Made by a program: the position numbers and the translations under genes
Notes under the pieces: model-generated
The model's input: only the letters and a program-made list of their open reading frames with translations
Database searches by the model: none
What the model was told of the DNA's origin: nothing
Assembly (NCBI GenBank): GCA_963667675.1
Contig: OY763929.1
Span: 806,001-870,000, forward strand
Length of the DNA: 64,000 bases
From: G963667675 sp963667675
Lineage (GTDB): Bacteria > Chloroflexota > Dehalococcoidia > Lucifugimonadales > UBA3495
Direction of reading: 5' to 3'
Shown: positions 57,284 through 64,000 of the stretch, in pieces
Layout of the letters: each line of letters opens with the position of its first letter
How positions within the stretch are numbered: the stretch's first letter is position 1

Positions 57284-58504
57284 ATGGCGAACCGGGACTA
57301 CTACGAGGTGTTGGGGGTATCCCGCAACAACACGGACGAGGATATCCGTAAGGCCTTTCGCAAGAAGGCCCTGGAGTACCATCCCGACCGCAACAAGAGT
57401 CCCGACGCCGAAACCAAGTTCAAGGAAATCAACGAGGCTTACCAGGTGCTGTCGGACCCGCAGAAGCGGGCCCAGTACAACCAGTTTGGACACGCCGGGG
57501 TAAGGTCCAACGGCGGGTTCGACCGTCCCTTCGACGGCTTCGACGTTTTCGGCGGCTTCGGCGACATCTTCGACTCGTTCTTCGGGGACGTTTCCGGGCG
57601 GCGGGCCCGTGAGGCCCAGCGGGGCGCCGACCTCCAGCACCGGGTGGTGCTCAGCTTCGAGGAGTCGGTTTTCGGCGCGGAGCGTCAGGTGGAGGTCAGC
57701 CGGCTGGACGTCTGCCGCCACTGCTCCGGAGAAGGCAACGAGCCGGGAACGCCGGTGAACACCTGCGGGACCTGCCGGGGCAGGGGGCAGGTGCGGCGGT
57801 CCCAGCGCAGCATCTTCGGCCAGTTCACCCAGGTGGTGGGATGTGCAACCTGCCAGGGCCGGGGGAAAGTGGTGGAAACCGCCTGCTCGACGTGCCGGGG
57901 CCACGGCGCGGAGCGTCGGAAGCGCCGGATTGAGGTGAAGATACCCGCCGGGGTGGAACGGGGCATGCAAGTGCGGCTGTCGGGAGAAGGAGACGTGGGC
58001 CGGGAAGGCGGCCCTGCCGGCAACCTGTACGTGCACGTGGACATCCGGGACCACAAGCAATTTGTGCGACAAGGCAACGACCTGCTGTACCGCTTGCCCA
58101 TCAACGTGGCCGAGGCAGCCCTGGGCGCCAGCAAAGAGGTGCCCATCCTGGAGAAGGACGGGGACGGCAAGAGCAGGACGGAGACAATCAAGGTGCCCCA
58201 GGGAACCCAACCCGGAGCGGAGTTCCGGGTCCGGGGCAAGGGAGTGCCCCACCTGAACTCGGGCCATCGGGGCGACCTGCGGGTGATGGTGGATATTCAA
58301 GTCCCCAAGAACCTGAACTCCAAGCAGCGCCAGTTGCTGGAGGAGTTCGCCCGTTCGATGGCCCCCGGCTCCAAGATCAACGGGGCGGCCAGCTCCAAGT
58401 CCAACGGACAGGGCGCGGCCAACGGCCGCGCCGAAGGCACCGGAGAGGACGAGGCGGACAAGGACAAAGGGCTGTTCGACCGCATCAAGGACACCTTTGG
58501 CTGA
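57284..58504 (+). CDS. dnaJ: Chaperone DnaJ
   Basis: 406 residues. J-domain with the HPD motif in LEYHPDRNKSPDAETKFKEI, a Gly/Phe-rich segment (FDGFDVFGGFGDIFDSFFGD), then four zinc-finger repeats: CRHCSGEG, CGTCRGRG, CATCQGRG and CSTCRGHG, and the C-terminal substrate domain. Co-chaperone of DnaK; neither dnaK nor grpE is adjacent. AAGGCGG lies 6 bases before the ATG; the frame opens at 57236. C-terminal Ser/Asn/Gly-rich linker before KGLFDRIKDTFG is extra. Confidence 0.97.
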   Translation: MANRDYYEVLGVSRNNTDEDIRKAFRKKALEYHPDRNKSPDAETKFKEINEAYQVLSDPQKRAQYNQFGHAGVRSNGGFDRPFDGFDVFGGFGDIFDSFFGDVSGRRAREAQRGADLQHRVVLSFEESVFGAERQVEVSRLDVCRHCSGEGNEPGTPVNTCGTCRGRGQVRRSQRSIFGQFTQVVGCATCQGRGKVVETACSTCRGHGAERRKRRIEVKIPAGVERGMQVRLSGEGDVGREGGPAGNLYVHVDIRDHKQFVRQGNDLLYRLPINVAEAALGASKEVPILEKDGDGKSRTETIKVPQGTQPGAEFRVRGKGVPHLNSGHRGDLRVMVDIQVPKNLNSKQRQLLEEFARSMAPGSKINGAASSKSNGQGAANGRAEGTGEDEADKDKGLFDRIKDTFG

Positions 58505-58561
58505 GACCGGAGCGTCGAACGCGGCCGACACTGCGACGTCCGCGTAGGGGTCTCGAAGGTC

Positions 58562-59443
58562 ATGGCGGCGTCCTGGCAAGAACTCAGCATCGCAGTGCCC
58601 CACGAATACGTTGAGCCCGTTTCGTACCTGTTCAGCCGCTACGGCCGCGCCCTGACCGTTGAATCCCAAAGAGGAGCGGACGGCCCGGAGCGGGTCATCC
58701 TCCGCACTTACCTGCCCGCCGGTTCCCGCGAAAGGTTTGCCCGCATCGAGGTCGGGATAAAGCTGGTCTCGCTGCTGGAGCCCCTGGGAGACTTGATGGT
58801 CAACGAGGTCAGGGAAGAGGACTGGCAGAACAGCTGGAAGTCCCACTTCCACCTGCTGAAGATCGGCAGCCGGCTGGTGATAAAGCCCTCGTGGATAGAG
58901 TACGAAGCACAGTCCGGCGAAGTGGTGATAGAAATCGACCCCGGCATGGCCTTCGGCACCGGGTACCACCCGACGACCTACACGTGCCTGCAGGCCCTGG
59001 AAGAATGGGTGAAGCCGGGGGCCGCGGTGCTGGACCTGGGGGTTGGCTCGGGGATTCTGTCCATAGCGGCCCTGGGGCTGGGCGCGGGGTCGGTGACCGC
59101 GCTGGACATAGATTCGCAGGCGGTGCGGGCGGCGCGGCAGAACTTCCGCCGGGTCGGGGTAACGCGACAGGTAACGCTGGCCCAGGGGAGCGTTCCCCAC
59201 GCGGCGGCGAAGGCCGGGCAGTTCGACCTGGCAGCGGCCAACATTTCAGCGAGAGCGGTGTGCGAGCGGGCCCAGTCCTTATGCCCGACGCTGCGGCCCG
59301 GGGGCGCGCTGATAGCGTCGGGAATGGTGCGAGGCCAGGAGACGCAGGTGGTTGAAACCCTGGAGGGGTTGGGTTGGTCGGTGGTGCAGGAGTGGGCGCG
59401 GGAGGACTGGGTGACCCTGGCGTTCCAGGCGGCCAAGGACTAG
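58562..59443 (+). CDS. prmA: Ribosomal protein L11 methyltransferase
   Basis: 293 residues. N-terminal substrate-recognition part (SWQELSIAVPHEYVEPVSYL), then the SAM domain: DPGMAFGTGYHPTTYTCLQA, VLDLGVGSGILSIAALGLGA, and AANISARAVCERAQ with NIxA. Trimethylates ribosomal protein L11. Directly follows dnaJ, a common bacterial arrangement, 57 bases apart. Confidence 0.95.
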   Translation: MAASWQELSIAVPHEYVEPVSYLFSRYGRALTVESQRGADGPERVILRTYLPAGSRERFARIEVGIKLVSLLEPLGDLMVNEVREEDWQNSWKSHFHLLKIGSRLVIKPSWIEYEAQSGEVVIEIDPGMAFGTGYHPTTYTCLQALEEWVKPGAAVLDLGVGSGILSIAALGLGAGSVTALDIDSQAVRAARQNFRRVGVTRQVTLAQGSVPHAAAKAGQFDLAAANISARAVCERAQSLCPTLRPGGALIASGMVRGQETQVVETLEGLGWSVVQEWAREDWVTLAFQAAKD

Positions 59444-59561
59444 AGTGCTATACTGGACGCTTGGATACAGTAACGCCAGCTACGCAGACGGGAGTATCGG
59501 ACCGTATTGCCGGCTCCGGTAATCTTCCCGCCGGCGAACCTGCCGACAGCGAACAGCAGCC

Positions 59562-60587
59562 GTGGCGATTGAACAGGTAGAGCTAAGCCGCTACAAGCCA
59601 TTGGGGTCCCTGGGGTCGGGGGCCGACTACCAGGTACGGTCGGCCTTGGACGAAGAGACGGGCCGGGAAGTGGCGCTGAAACGGCCCCAGCCCCAGATGG
59701 TCAGCAAGCGTCTGCACGGACGCATCGAGGCCAGGACGGACCGCACGCTGCAAATTCTCCAAAGCCTCGACTTCGATGTTCCCACCGTCGTCCCGGTTTT
59801 GGGATACACCCGGCGGGCCAACCACGACGACTACTTCGGGGACTCGCTGGGGCAAGAGTACACCGTGGTAGTGGAGGAGCGGGCAAGGGGGATTCCGCTG
59901 GTAGGCGACCCGATGGCCCGCATCACCAAGGTCCCGATAGGGGTGGGCCAAAACCTGTTCACGCTGTTCCCCATGGTCCAGCCTGCGGGCCAAGAGCCAT
60001 TTCCCATCCACCGGCAACTGCTGGACCTGGAAGAAAGGCTGTACGACGCCGGGTACGTGCTGCTGGACATGCGGCCGCAGAATATCTTCTACCAGCCGGC
60101 AGAGGGACGCATCACCGTCATCGACTGTGGAGACCTGAGGTCTTTGGACGACCAATCGTACGACGGACTACGGCCGCCGCCGGAAATCCACCAGTTCTAC
60201 ATGGAGATGCTGAAGTTTTACGCGACTCCCCAGGAGCCGCCGGCGGAAGCCGCCGGCTACCGGGAGCCCTACGGAATGCGACGGGTGCTGCGGTTCGAGA
60301 TGGAAATGGACGAGATGGCCGACAGGTTCGCCGATGCGCCGCCGTCTCTGCGAGACGCCGCGCTGCCGATGATCGGCAAGGTGCGGGACCGGAGCTATGC
60401 GTCCTTCGACGACTTTCGCTCGGACTTGAACGAGTACCTGGGGGCGGTGTCGGAGTACGATATGGGGCTGGCCAACCTGCAAGAACTGAGGCGGGTATGG
60501 ATGGTGGCCCTGGGCTGGCTTGGAGGAGAATACTGGCGGCGGTTCCTGTTCGACTACGATGCGGAGCAGGCGGCGTTTCAGATTTAG
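59562..60587 (+). CDS. Protein-kinase-like protein
   Basis: 341 residues with a divergent eukaryote-like kinase fold: Gly loop LGSLGSGADYQV (residues 13-24), Lys in EVALKRPQ, hinge VVVEERARGIPL, catalytic loop YVLLDMRPQNIFYQ (Asp and Asn kept, HRD His absent), and the DFG region as VIDCGDLRS. The C-terminal 120 residues are helical. GTG start without a clear ribosome binding site. A PP2C-type phosphatase reading frame follows after 74 bases, so the pair may form a phosphorylation switch. Substrate unknown. Confidence 0.75.
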   Translation: MAIEQVELSRYKPLGSLGSGADYQVRSALDEETGREVALKRPQPQMVSKRLHGRIEARTDRTLQILQSLDFDVPTVVPVLGYTRRANHDDYFGDSLGQEYTVVVEERARGIPLVGDPMARITKVPIGVGQNLFTLFPMVQPAGQEPFPIHRQLLDLEERLYDAGYVLLDMRPQNIFYQPAEGRITVIDCGDLRSLDDQSYDGLRPPPEIHQFYMEMLKFYATPQEPPAEAAGYREPYGMRRVLRFEMEMDEMADRFADAPPSLRDAALPMIGKVRDRSYASFDDFRSDLNEYLGAVSEYDMGLANLQELRRVWMVALGWLGGEYWRRFLFDYDAEQAAFQI

Positions 60588-60661
60588 CGAAGAGTAGATA
60601 TTCCAGCATCCAGAGTATATTTGCGGGGCGGATTGAGTATTGTTATCGAGGTCCGGCTAAT

Positions 60662-61335
60662 ATGATTCCCAGCACAGTGGCGACATCGCAAGACAACTCG
60701 GCGCACGGCGACGATGCCTTCCTGACCAGAGACCTGGGAGGCAACGGGTTCCTGGACGCGGTTATGGACGGGGTGACGGGCCACGGAGGAGAGGAGGCCA
60801 GCCGCTCGGTGAAAGAGGCCCTGGAATCGGCCGCGGTGAATTCGCCCGAGGACGTGGTAGCGGTGTTGGAAGACTTGAACGACGAGTTCTACCAGGTCGG
60901 CGGCGGGCGGTTCCTGCTCACCACGGTGTCGGCGGCGCTGTATTTGGATGACCGGCTGCACGTCGTCGGGGCGGGAGACAGTCCCATATTCCTGGTAAAG
61001 CCCGACTCATACGAGGAAATCTGCGGCAGAAGCGGCCGGTTCTTCCACGTGGGGGTGAGATACACCGTGGGAGCCGGCCTTCGCTGTCGAACCTGAACAG
61101 GCTGGAAACGAGCATAGAGCCGGGATTTCGCCTGCTTTTGGCCACCGACGGGCTAAGCGACAATATCTTGCTGGACGACCTGGCGGAAATCGTGAGGCGG
61201 GCGGAATCGGCTGAAGACGCTTCCCAGAAGGTCGAAAGCGCCCTGCAGTCGTTGCTGCAGCCGGGAAGGATGCCCGAGGAACTGGGGCGCCGGTTCAGAC
61301 GGGATGACCGCACGGGCATCTTCCGGTTTTTCTAG
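60662..61335 (+). pseudogene. PP2C-family protein phosphatase, frameshifted
   Basis: Frame 1 (60662-61096) starts IPSTVATSQDNSAHGDDAFL, continues GFLDAVMDGVTGHGGEEASR (metal-binding Asp-Gly) and LHVVGAGDSPIFLV. It then ends at a TGA. From about 61080 the next frame gives SLSNLNRLETSIEPGFRLLL, ATDGLSDNILLDDLAEIV and a normal PP2C end. A one-base indel at about 61075-61090 would join them into a phosphatase of about 224 residues. Either a recent inactivation or an assembly error. GAGG lies 10 bases before the ATG. Sits after a kinase-like gene. Confidence 0.8.
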
Positions 61336-61419
61336 CCAACGTCCTAGACAGGCCGCAGGAAACCATGACCGGATGTTGTGCGGTACGAATTGGACTTGCG
61401 ACGAATCCGACTGGAGACT

Positions 61420-61448
61420 TTGTAGCAAGTGAGACTACTTGCTAAAAT
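61420..61448 (+). promoter_or_regulatory. Promoter with operator-like dyad before the glycolipid genes
   Basis: TTGTAG (61420-61425), exactly 17 bases, TAAAAT (61443-61448). Inside it a perfect inverted repeat TAGCAAGT (61423-61430), GAGACT, ACTTGCTA (61437-61444) spans the end of the -35, the spacer and the start of the -10. A repressor dimer bound here would block transcription of the next two genes. Confidence 0.65.
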
Positions 61449-61499
61449 GCCAGTGATGAACAGCGGGCGCTTACAGGCGGCGAGGACCGGAGAGACGAC

Positions 61500-62642
61500 T
61501 TGAAAATCGCGATGGTCTCGCCATACGACTTTACCTGGCCGGGAGGGGTAACGACCCACGTGGCGCAGTTGGCCCGGGAGTTGGGCAGGTCGGGCCACGA
61601 GGTGCAGGTGTTGGCTCCCCATTCCCCTTCCAGGACCAACGCCGACGCGGAGCAATTCATTCCCCTGGGCAGGTCGGTGCCGCTGCCCAGCGGCGGGTCA
61701 ACGGCGCGGGTGAGCCTGTCATGGTGGCTCTATCCCAAGGTTAGGGCCATTCTAAGGCGAGAAAAATTCGACATAGTGCATTTGCACGAGCCGCTGGCCC
61801 CGATACTGCCCTTGTGCGTGCTGGAGTTTTCCAACTCGGTGAACATCGGGACGTTTCACGCTTCGTACAGCCACCAACGGCTGTACACGCTGACCCACCC
61901 CATTATCAAGCGGTGGCAGAGACGTCTCCACGGGGCCATAGCGGTTTCTCCCGCCGCCCGCCGGTACGTGCACGAGGCGTTTCCCGGAGACTATGAAATC
62001 ATTCCCAACGGTATCGACGTGGACCATTTCGTCGACAATGCCGTTCCCTGGCCCCAGTACCAGGACGGCAAGACCAATATCCTGTTCGTGGGGCGCCTGG
62101 AGAAGCGCAAGGGACTGAGGTACTTACTGGAGGCCTACAGCAAGCTGAAGTGGGACTTTCCCAACACCAGGCTGCTGGTGGTGGGCCCGGGCAAGCCGGA
62201 CGAAGGATCGTTTGAGGTCATAGGGGCCCGGAGCCTCCGAGACGTGGAGCTAATCGGCGGCGTTTCGCATGGTGACCTGCCCAGGTACTATGCATCGGCG
62301 GATATCTTCTGCTCCCCGGCCACCGGGGCCGAGAGCTTTGGCATTGTGCTGCTGGAAGCGATGGCGGCCGGGAAACCGTTGATAGCCTCGGACATTGAAG
62401 GATATCGAGGCATCGTCTCGGATGGTGAGCAGGGGATGTTGGTCCCCCGCAAGAACTCGGACGAACTGGCCAAGGCTCTGGCTCGGCTCATCGAAGACCC
62501 GGAGCTTGCCCGACAGATGGGCAGCAGGGGCCGTGAGATGGTGGAGAGATACCGTTGGGCGGAGGTGGCCTCCCAGGTGGAGGACTATTACGAAGTCTGC
62601 CTAAGAGCGGTCAATGGCAATACCAGGACGAGAGCAGCTTAG
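61500..62642 (+). CDS. GT4 glycosyltransferase, PimA-like
   Basis: 380 residues. Starts KIAMVSPYDFTWPGGVTTHV as in PimA (phosphatidylinositol mannosyltransferase), with VHLHEPLAPILP, GTFHASY, AVSPAARRYV and IPNGIDVDHF; the donor site has ILFVGRLEKRKGLRYLLEA and the E-x7-E region ESFGIVLLEAMAAGKP. Transfers a sugar, probably mannose, from a nucleotide donor to a membrane lipid on the cytoplasmic face. TTG start with GGAGAG upstream. Overlaps the CDP-alcohol transferase by 29 bases, so a two-step glycolipid route is likely. Confidence 0.9.
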   Translation: MKIAMVSPYDFTWPGGVTTHVAQLARELGRSGHEVQVLAPHSPSRTNADAEQFIPLGRSVPLPSGGSTARVSLSWWLYPKVRAILRREKFDIVHLHEPLAPILPLCVLEFSNSVNIGTFHASYSHQRLYTLTHPIIKRWQRRLHGAIAVSPAARRYVHEAFPGDYEIIPNGIDVDHFVDNAVPWPQYQDGKTNILFVGRLEKRKGLRYLLEAYSKLKWDFPNTRLLVVGPGKPDEGSFEVIGARSLRDVELIGGVSHGDLPRYYASADIFCSPATGAESFGIVLLEAMAAGKPLIASDIEGYRGIVSDGEQGMLVPRKNSDELAKALARLIEDPELARQMGSRGREMVERYRWAEVASQVEDYYEVCLRAVNGNTRTRAA

Positions 62643-63225
62643 GTCGGCACTACAGCACTACGTCGAGCTCCCCGGCGCCCGTTTCCTCAGGGCGCTGAAA
62701 CTCACCCCCAACGCCGTGACCCTTATTGGCTTCGGGTTGACCGTGGCCGCCGCCTGCCTGGTGGGCTTTGGATGGCTGCTGCCGGGAGGCATCGTGTTCT
62801 TGGCGGGCGGCATCCTGGACCTGATGGACGGCGCGCTGGCCCGCCTGACGGGGACCGCCAGCCCGTTTGGCGCCCTGCTGGACTCATTGTTCGACCGGCT
62901 TGGGGAGGCGGCCCTGTTCCTGGGGCTGGCGATTTACGCCCTGGAAGCCGAATTCAGCGACGAGCGCCGGCTTTTCTTCATGGTGGTCCTGCTCCTGGCG
63001 CTGATCTTCTCCCAGGCGGTCAGCTATCTGAGAGCCAGGGGAGAGGGCCTGGGGGTGTTCACACGAGCCGGAGTGATGACCCGCCCGGAGCGGGTGGTGC
63101 TGCTGGCAGCCGGCCTCATCAGCGGCCAGATTATGTGGATACTCCTGGCCATAGCGGCGGTGTCGGGCCTGACCTTGGTGCAACGGCTGTTCACCATAGG
63201 CCGCGAGCTAGGCAAGAGTGGATAA
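62614..63225 (+). CDS. CDP-alcohol phosphatidyltransferase
   Basis: 203 residues, six membrane helices. The family motif is complete: Asp69, Asp72-Gly, Ala-Arg 76-77, Asp90 and Asp94 in DLMDGALARLTGTAS and FGALLDSLFD. It joins CDP-diacylglycerol to an alcohol such as inositol phosphate or glycerol phosphate. Coupling with a PimA-like enzyme and the presence of inositol monophosphatase suggest a phosphatidylinositol (phosphate) synthase, but the head group is inferred. ATG 62614 lies within the end of the glycosyltransferase gene. Confidence 0.9.
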   Translation: MAIPGREQLRSALQHYVELPGARFLRALKLTPNAVTLIGFGLTVAAACLVGFGWLLPGGIVFLAGGILDLMDGALARLTGTASPFGALLDSLFDRLGEAALFLGLAIYALEAEFSDERRLFFMVVLLLALIFSQAVSYLRARGEGLGVFTRAGVMTRPERVVLLAAGLISGQIMWILLAIAAVSGLTLVQRLFTIGRELGKSG

Positions 63226-63299
63226 CCGGCAGGTTAGAGTGTAAACTGGATGGTCGAACAAGCGGCCAGGCGTTCACATAACCCGGAGCTTCAGGCACT

Positions 63300-64000
63300 A
63301 TGCGGCAACCAATGATCGCTGACAGAGACAAGGCCCAACTGAAGCGGATATTCCGCAAGGACCTGACCAAGGAGGTCACGATACGGCTGTTCACCCAGAA
63401 GCCGTCTCCGGTGACGGTGCCAGGCAGGGAATGCCGGTATTGTCCCGAGACCCAGCAGATAATGGAGGAACTGTCGGCCCTGTCGCCCAAGGTGCACTTG
63501 GACGTGGTCGACTTCTACCAGGAGCCGCAGAGGGCGCGAGAGGCAGGGGCGACGCGGATACCGGCGATCATCCTGGGCGCCAAGGGAGACTCGAGGGCGA
63601 AGTTCTACGGGATTCCCACTGGCTACGGCCTTGGGGACGATAGTGGAGGGCATCAGGCTCACGTCCAGGGGCGTGAGCCCCCTGAGCATGAATACCAGGA
63701 AGAAGCTGCGGCAGGTGAACCGGCCGGTGCACATCCAGGTGTTCATGACTCCTACAGACCCAGATTGTCCCAGAATGTCCCAACTGGCCCACGCATTCGC
63801 CTTGGAATGTCCATACGTCACGTCGGACGTAGTGGAAGTGCAGGAGTTCCCGGCCCTTGGCCGGGTTTACGGGGTGAGGTCGGTGCCGGCGACGGTAATC
63901 AACGAACACATCAGGTTTGCCGGAGTAGTCACCGAGTCCCAGTTGCTGGAGAAAACGCTCCAAGCCGGGATAGGCGCGATGCAGACAGCAAAGGCCGGTC
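63300..64000 (+). pseudogene. Two-domain glutaredoxin/thioredoxin-like protein (PDO type), frameshifted and cut by window end
   Basis: From the ATG at 63300 the first thioredoxin-like unit reads EVTIRLFTQKPSPVTVPGRE, active-site CRYC, LSPKVHLDVVDFYQEP, RIPAIILGAKGDS and FYGIPTGY. At about 63627 the frame must shift by one base to continue as ALGTIVEGIRLTSRGVSPLS and then a second unit, VHIQVFMTPTDPDCPRMSQL with a single Cys, and GVRSVPATVINEHIRF. This matches the protein disulfide oxidoreductase layout of archaea and Chloroflexota. The shift is either a mutation or a sequencing error. The C-terminus is outside the window. Confidence 0.75.

Noticed and set aside
57269..59200. 643-codon open frame antisense to dnaJ and prmA
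   Set aside because: Shadow of two certain genes; no ribosome site or domain.

Overview
The window is about 62% GC by eye, densely packed, and almost wholly chromosomal housekeeping DNA broken by small accessory cassettes. The gene mix points to a Chloroflexota bacterium of the Dehalococcoidia/SAR202 type: RNase Y with YmdB, dnaJ-prmA, recA-recX, a PAC2-family protein, a bacterial translin homologue, a Fe-S type tryptophanyl-tRNA synthetase, a PimA-like glycosyltransferase with a CDP-alcohol transferase, a thiolase-like protein and a biotin-dependent carboxylase. This placement is inferred from gene content only. No rRNA, tRNA, CRISPR array, prophage or transposase gene was seen. Promoters that can be read fit a sigma-70 pattern of TTG-N3, 17-18 bases, then TA-N2-AT, with TAGGAT recurring as the -10.

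Layout. 1-5.9 kb: acyl-CoA carboxylase beta subunit (partial), folP-folK, an orphan groEL, a dUTPase-like gene and queG. 6.0-9.1 kb: a minus-strand accessory cluster (PD-(D/E)XK nuclease, DUF433, EVE domain) with a partial duplication of a small gene on both sides of the nuclease. 9.3-20 kb: thiolase-like gene, Xer recombinase, uvrC, aldehyde dehydrogenase, PIG-L deacetylase, pterin dehydratase, argH-rpe, rpmB. 20.1-24.4 kb: a metalloprotease-like pair, folB, a CoA-ester lyase and a type II restriction-modification pair. 24.4-40.2 kb: polA, thiE-translin, yifB, rny-ymdB-PHP, two different plsY-like genes, a zinc-ribbon membrane protein overlapping recX tail to tail, recA, glutaredoxin, a beta-hydroxyacid dehydrogenase and inositol monophosphatase.

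40.2-45 kb: a two-component system and a lipoprotein of five nearly identical PPC repeats, bounded by the intact inositol monophosphatase gene and a truncated second copy of its 5' end with promoter. 45-52.4 kb: HigBA-type and BrnTA-type toxin-antitoxin pairs, trpS, a PAC2 protein, a histone-deacetylase-family enzyme and amt, with interspersed palindromic repeats. 52.9-56.2 kb: an orphan hsdS overlapping by one base a 652-residue protein with a winged-helix-like N-terminus, a PIN-like core and two C-terminal membrane helices, flanked by direct copies of the interspersed repeat. This is the best candidate for an undescribed (probably defence) system. 56.8-64 kb: a small gene, dnaJ-prmA, a kinase-like protein beside a frameshifted PP2C phosphatase, a glycolipid pair under a promoter with a perfect operator-like dyad, and a frameshifted two-domain glutaredoxin-like gene running off the end.

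Two themes recur. Accessory genes sit as compact cassettes between housekeeping genes, twice bounded by partial duplicates of a neighbouring gene, which suggests homology-driven insertion rather than transposition. Intergenic gaps between about 45 and 57 kb are filled with palindromic repeat families that flank the accessory modules.
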